From: Acidithiobacillus sp. HP-2
GTDB lineage: Bacteria; Pseudomonadota; Gammaproteobacteria; Acidithiobacillales; Acidithiobacillaceae
Assembly: GCF_015100155.1 (NCBI RefSeq)
Contig: NZ_JACKZA010000023.1
Span: forward strand, 107-36,992
Direction: 5' to 3'
DNA length: 36,886 bases
The notes beneath the pieces were generated by a model. The model saw nothing but the letters and a program-made list of their open reading frames with translations, was not told the DNA's origin and did no database searches. Below are positions 34,252 through 36,886 of the stretch, in pieces (position 1 is the stretch's first letter; each line of letters begins with the position of its first letter). Both the position numbers and the translations under genes were made by a program.

Positions 34252-35069
34252 TGGCGCACTCCGTCGAGTTTTTTCCGCCAAAAAATGCTGCAGGCGAAGA
34301 ACGCCTGCAGGAAGCCATCCGCGCCTTGCTGCCTTTAAAGCCGGAGTATGCTTCAGTGACTTTTGGAGCAGGTGGTTCTACGCGAGAACGGACTTTCGCC
34401 ACGGTGGACATGATCCGCAAGGATTATGATCTGGAAGCTGTCCCGCATCTCTCCTGCATTGGCTCTACGGAATCGGGTATCCAGGAAATTCTGGAAGATT
34501 ACCGGGCTCAGGGTATTCAGCGTATTGTTGCCTTGCGTGGTGATTTACCAGAAGGCATGAGTAATCCGGGTCATTTTGAATACGCAGCCGATCTGGTGGC
34601 TTTTATCCATCGGTTCGGTGGGTTTAAAATTTATGTAGCCGGTTATCCGGAAGTGCATCCCAAGGCCGTTTCTGCTGAAGAGGATTTACAACATCTCGTG
34701 GAAAAGGTGCAGGCGGGTGCAGATGCGGTTATCACCCAGTATTTTTATAATCCCGATGCGTATTTGCAGCTTCGGGATGATTTACAGCGGCGGGGTGTTG
34801 ATGTGCCGATTGTAGTGGGTGTCATGCCCATCACTAACTTTGAACAGATTTCCCGTTTTTCGGCCATGTGCGGAGCCGAGTTGCCGCAATATTTGCGGCG
34901 CCGCATGCAAGCCTATGGCGAAGATCTGCAGTCCCAATATCAGTTGGGGATTGAGTTGCTGAGTCGGCAATGTGAGACCTTGCTCTCGCAAGGCGCACCC
35001 AGCCTGCATTTTTATACGCTGAATCAGTCCGAGGCGACAACGGCTATCTGGCAGAATCTCGGGCTTTAA
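34251..35069 (+). CDS. metF: 5,10-methylenetetrahydrofolate reductase
   Basis: This FAD enzyme makes 5-methyl-THF for methionine synthesis. The 272-residue protein is a little shorter than E. coli MetF (about 296). Motifs are SVEFFPPKNAAGEERL at the N-terminus, YASVTFGAGGSTRERTF (about residues 34-50), PHLSCIGSTESGI, IVALRGDLPEG, VAGYPEVHPKA, DAVITQYFYNPDAY and the VVGVMPITNFEQI strand. Start ATG 34251 overlaps the ahcY stop (TGATG), so the two are translationally coupled and share the riboswitch. Methionine synthase itself is not in the window. Confidence 0.96.
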   Translation: MAHSVEFFPPKNAAGEERLQEAIRALLPLKPEYASVTFGAGGSTRERTFATVDMIRKDYDLEAVPHLSCIGSTESGIQEILEDYRAQGIQRIVALRGDLPEGMSNPGHFEYAADLVAFIHRFGGFKIYVAGYPEVHPKAVSAEEDLQHLVEKVQAGADAVITQYFYNPDAYLQLRDDLQRRGVDVPIVVGVMPITNFEQISRFSAMCGAELPQYLRRRMQAYGEDLQSQYQLGIELLSRQCETLLSQGAPSLHFYTLNQSEATTAIWQNLGL

Positions 35070-35125
35070 GTACTTTTGACGTCGTTATCCAAGCCTCGAA
35101 AGCGTGGGTAATGGCGTGTTTTGTG

Positions 35126-35153
35126 TTGACCGGCTGGTAACCTTTGTTACACT
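35126..35153 (+). promoter_or_regulatory. Promoter of phosphoribulokinase gene
   Basis: TTGACC (35126-35131) and TACACT (35148-35153) are 16 bases apart. A GTAAC/GTTAC inverted repeat lies in the spacer and overlaps the -10. A near-palindrome (TTCAAGGT / ACCTTTGAA, 35157-35174) covers the likely start of transcription. These may be operator sites, for instance for a CbbR-type regulator, but no clear T-N11-A box was found. Confidence 0.5.
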
Positions 35154-35219
35154 GACTTCAAGGTGACCTTTGAATATATGGGTCAGCAAAAGAATTTTTT
35201 ACTATAAGAGGTTCATACC

Positions 35220-36092
35220 ATGTCTAAAAAGTATCCTGTTGTTGCAGTCACCGGTTCTTCGGGAGCGGGTACAACTACTGTCAAACATGCATTTCATGAC
35301 ATTTTTCGGCGCCTGAAGATCAACCCGGTCATCATTGAGGGAGACAGCTTTCACCGTTATAACCGGGCGGAAATGCGTGAAGCTATTGCCCAGGCAGCAG
35401 CAGAAGGTAAGACCATCAGCCACTTTGGTCCCGAAGGTAATGATTTTGAGTCTCTGGAACGTCTGTTCCGTAGTTACGGAGAGACCGGGCATGGCCAGAT
35501 GCGTTACTATGTGCATGATGATGTGGAAGCGGAACTGCGGGGTAGTGCCCCGGGAACCTTTACGCCATGGCAGGATATGCCTACGGGTACGGACCTGCTT
35601 TTTTATGAGGGTCTGCACGGTGGGGTGAAAACCGAAGATGTGGATGTCGCCAATTATGTGGATCTCCTGGTTGGTGTCGTGCCGGTTGTGAATCTCGAAT
35701 GGATCCAGAAAATCCATCGTGATAATGCCCAGCGTGGATATTCGGCTGAAGCCATCGTGGACACGATTTTGCGCCGCATGCCGGATTATATTCATCACAT
35801 TACTCCCCAGTTTTCGCGCGCGCATATCAACTTCCAGCGCGTACCTTTGGTAGATACGTCCAATCCTTTCATTGCCCGGGATATTCCTACGCCCGATGAG
35901 AGCATGGTAGTCATTCGCTTTCGGGATCACAAAGTTGAGCATTTCCCGACCTTGTTGCAGATGATTCCCGGAAGCTTCATGTCGCGTTCCAATACCCTGG
36001 TCATTCCGGGTACGAAAATGGGCTTCGCCATGGAAGTGATTCTCGGGCCGCGTATTGAACAGATGCTGGATGAAAAAAAGGAAGCACTCTGA
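35220..36092 (+). CDS. prkB: Phosphoribulokinase (class I, bacterial)
   Basis: The enzyme phosphorylates ribulose-5-phosphate to ribulose-1,5-bisphosphate, the CO2 acceptor of RuBisCO. The 290-residue length and the P-loop VTGSSGAGTTTVKHAF (about residues 10-25) are those of the proteobacterial, NADH-activated octameric class. Also present are IIEGDSFHRYNRAEMR, SHFGPEGNDF, LLFYEGLHGG, NLEWIQKIHRD and the RVPLVDTSNPFIARDIPTPDES segment. It has its own promoter and terminator, so it is controlled separately from metF. No RuBisCO or other cbb gene is near. Confidence 0.96.
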   Translation: MSKKYPVVAVTGSSGAGTTTVKHAFHDIFRRLKINPVIIEGDSFHRYNRAEMREAIAQAAAEGKTISHFGPEGNDFESLERLFRSYGETGHGQMRYYVHDDVEAELRGSAPGTFTPWQDMPTGTDLLFYEGLHGGVKTEDVDVANYVDLLVGVVPVVNLEWIQKIHRDNAQRGYSAEAIVDTILRRMPDYIHHITPQFSRAHINFQRVPLVDTSNPFIARDIPTPDESMVVIRFRDHKVEHFPTLLQMIPGSFMSRSNTLVIPGTKMGFAMEVILGPRIEQMLDEKKEAL

Positions 36093-36118
36093 TAGCGCGT
36101 TAGTTTCATCCTGATGAC

Positions 36119-36152
36119 ATCCGGTATCGGTAACATCGATACCGGATTTTTT
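36119..36152 (+). terminator. Intrinsic terminator of phosphoribulokinase gene
   Basis: A perfect 11-bp stem (36119-36129 with 36137-36147) with a seven-base loop is followed by a T run. It lies 26 bases after the stop codon. Confidence 0.95.
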
Positions 36153-36194
36153 ATGTCCTGCACTTCATGTGGTGAAAGTCAGATCAGCAGTTTC

Positions 36195-36233
36195 TGTCAT
36201 GACACGACTGCGGCGTTGTCATGACGTGTCATG
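36195..36233 (+). promoter_or_regulatory. Candidate enhancer sites for a sigma-54 activator
   Basis: TGTCATG occurs three times, at 36195, 36217 and 36227. The first is part of a perfect 10-bp palindrome (TGTCATGACA, 36195-36204). Spacings are 22 and 10 bases, about two and one helical turns. They lie about 115-150 bp upstream of the -24/-12 promoter, the usual place for bacterial enhancer-binding protein sites. Confidence 0.6.
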
Positions 36234-36345
36234 CTGGATCGGAAGAAATATAAACAGTTCTATTTGAATGATGCGTTGATGCTTGCTCATGATAAACAAA
36301 TCGTTACAAATAATTTTTGGGTTTTTTAGAGGTTTGTTGAGAGTC

Positions 36346-36361
36346 TGGCCCCTTTCTTGCT
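36346..36361 (+). promoter_or_regulatory. Sigma-54 (-24/-12) promoter of the DUF3034 gene
   Basis: TGGCCCCTTTCTTGCT has the invariant GG and GC separated by 10 bases, and agrees with the TGGCAC-N5-TTGC consensus at nearly all positions. The ATG is 57 bases downstream, so the start of transcription would be about 36373. Transcription would need an ATP-dependent activator. Confidence 0.8.
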
Positions 36362-36417
36362 GTGTGTTTTTATGAGTGCTCTGACACTCAAGAACCGCTT
36401 AACGGCTAGGAGGAGGT

Positions 36418-36886
36418 ATGAAAATTATGGGTAAGTCTGCAAAATCACCCGCTACAAAAGCAGTCATTCTGGCAGTGGCCTGCACGCTGGGTGCATTGGT
36501 CCCTGTGGCCGCCAACGCGGCGATAGGTTCGGCCTGTTTATTTGGCCAGGGCCGCATTTTGGGTACAGGAGCAGTAACGGCGATAGACGGTGCCGCTGGT
36601 GGTGGTATCAACCCCTGGGCAGTGATTTCGGGCTATGGCACCAACCAGCAAATTGGCGCGACCGCTTTTTATTCGCACGTATTGCTGAACAACTACAATA
36701 TGGACGCCTATGGCGCATCGGTCGGACTCTTCAACCGTATTGAGCTTTCTTTTGCCCGCCAGAGTTTTGGGTTGGGGAACACCGGCGGAACTTTGGATGG
36801 AGAGATCAATGATTTTGCCTACGGCGGAGGTGAAACTGCTGCTCAGCGTGCTGCACCAGCCTCGGCCATTCTTGACAAAGCAGGTC
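36418..36886 (+). CDS. DUF3034 family outer-membrane protein (partial)
   Basis: The frame opens at ATG 36418 (alternative ATG 36427) and runs off the right edge, giving 156 codons. A repeated AGGAGG directly upstream favours strong translation; spacing fits ATG 36427 best. A basic N-terminus and hydrophobic segment (AVILAVACTLGALVPVAANA) form a signal peptide. The mature part contains INPWAVISGYGTNQQIGATAFYSH and the DUF3034 hallmark NNYNMDAYGASVGLFNRIELSFARQSFGLG. The family is predicted to be a beta-barrel, of unknown substrate. The sigma-54 promoter points to expression in response to a specific signal. Confidence 0.82.
   Translation, partial: MKIMGKSAKSPATKAVILAVACTLGALVPVAANAAIGSACLFGQGRILGTGAVTAIDGAAGGGINPWAVISGYGTNQQIGATAFYSHVLLNNYNMDAYGASVGLFNRIELSFARQSFGLGNTGGTLDGEINDFAYGGGETAAQRAAPASAILDKAG

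Overview
The window looks like a chromosomal segment of an acidophilic, autotrophic proteobacterium, most likely Acidithiobacillus or a close relative. This is inferred from gene content: a class I bacterial phosphoribulokinase, a DUF3034 gene with a sigma-54 promoter, a SAH riboswitch on ahcY, and the comEC-exbBD-lpxK-ycaR-kdsB order. No rRNA or other marker gene is present to confirm it. Most genes have the moderate-to-high GC of a resident core genome. Positions 500-1800 and 4740-5710 are clearly AT-rich.

Left part (1-2750) is a mobile or decayed patch. An IS3-type element runs off the left edge, and its end supplies the stop codon of an AT-rich hypothetical gene. Then come a small cysteine-rich GDCCVxC protein bracketed by 28-bp direct repeats, a truncated DUF29 gene and a DUF2283 gene. 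A secreted DUF3857/transglutaminase-like protein follows (2801-4675), then an AT-rich insert with two small membrane proteins of unknown function (4747-5709).

Positions 5706-13877 hold the envelope cluster: DUF2062 (minus), then comEC, exbB, exbD, a DUF374 acyltransferase, a divergent Kdo-transferase-like gene, lpxK, ycaR/trm112, kdsB and ppa (all plus). Several junctions overlap by 1-11 bases, so most of this is probably one transcription unit for lipid A/Kdo synthesis and energised envelope transport. The ComEC C-terminal domain and the Kdo-transferase-like protein both appear to lack hallmark catalytic residues.

Positions 13971-29499 are housekeeping: a small hypothetical, a 1-Cys peroxiredoxin with its own promoter and terminator, a glutamine amidotransferase converging on selO, then a long minus-strand run of clpS-clpA, a periplasmic parvulin isomerase, a DJ-1/PfpI protein, gpmI-envC-ctpA and glgP. 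A plus-strand rhodanese follows.

Positions 29525-35069 form a methyl-cycle locus: an adenosine-kinase-like PfkB protein (minus), an outer-membrane barrel, metK, a SAH riboswitch, ahcY and metF. Together they make SAM, split SAH, remove adenosine and supply methyl-THF. Phosphoribulokinase follows with its own promoter and terminator. The right edge carries the start of a DUF3034 gene behind a textbook -24/-12 promoter with three phased TGTCATG elements upstream.

Two palindromic intergenic elements (17472-17542 and 29525-29724) share a 29-base core and appear to belong to a dispersed repeat family. I found no tRNA, rRNA or CRISPR array.
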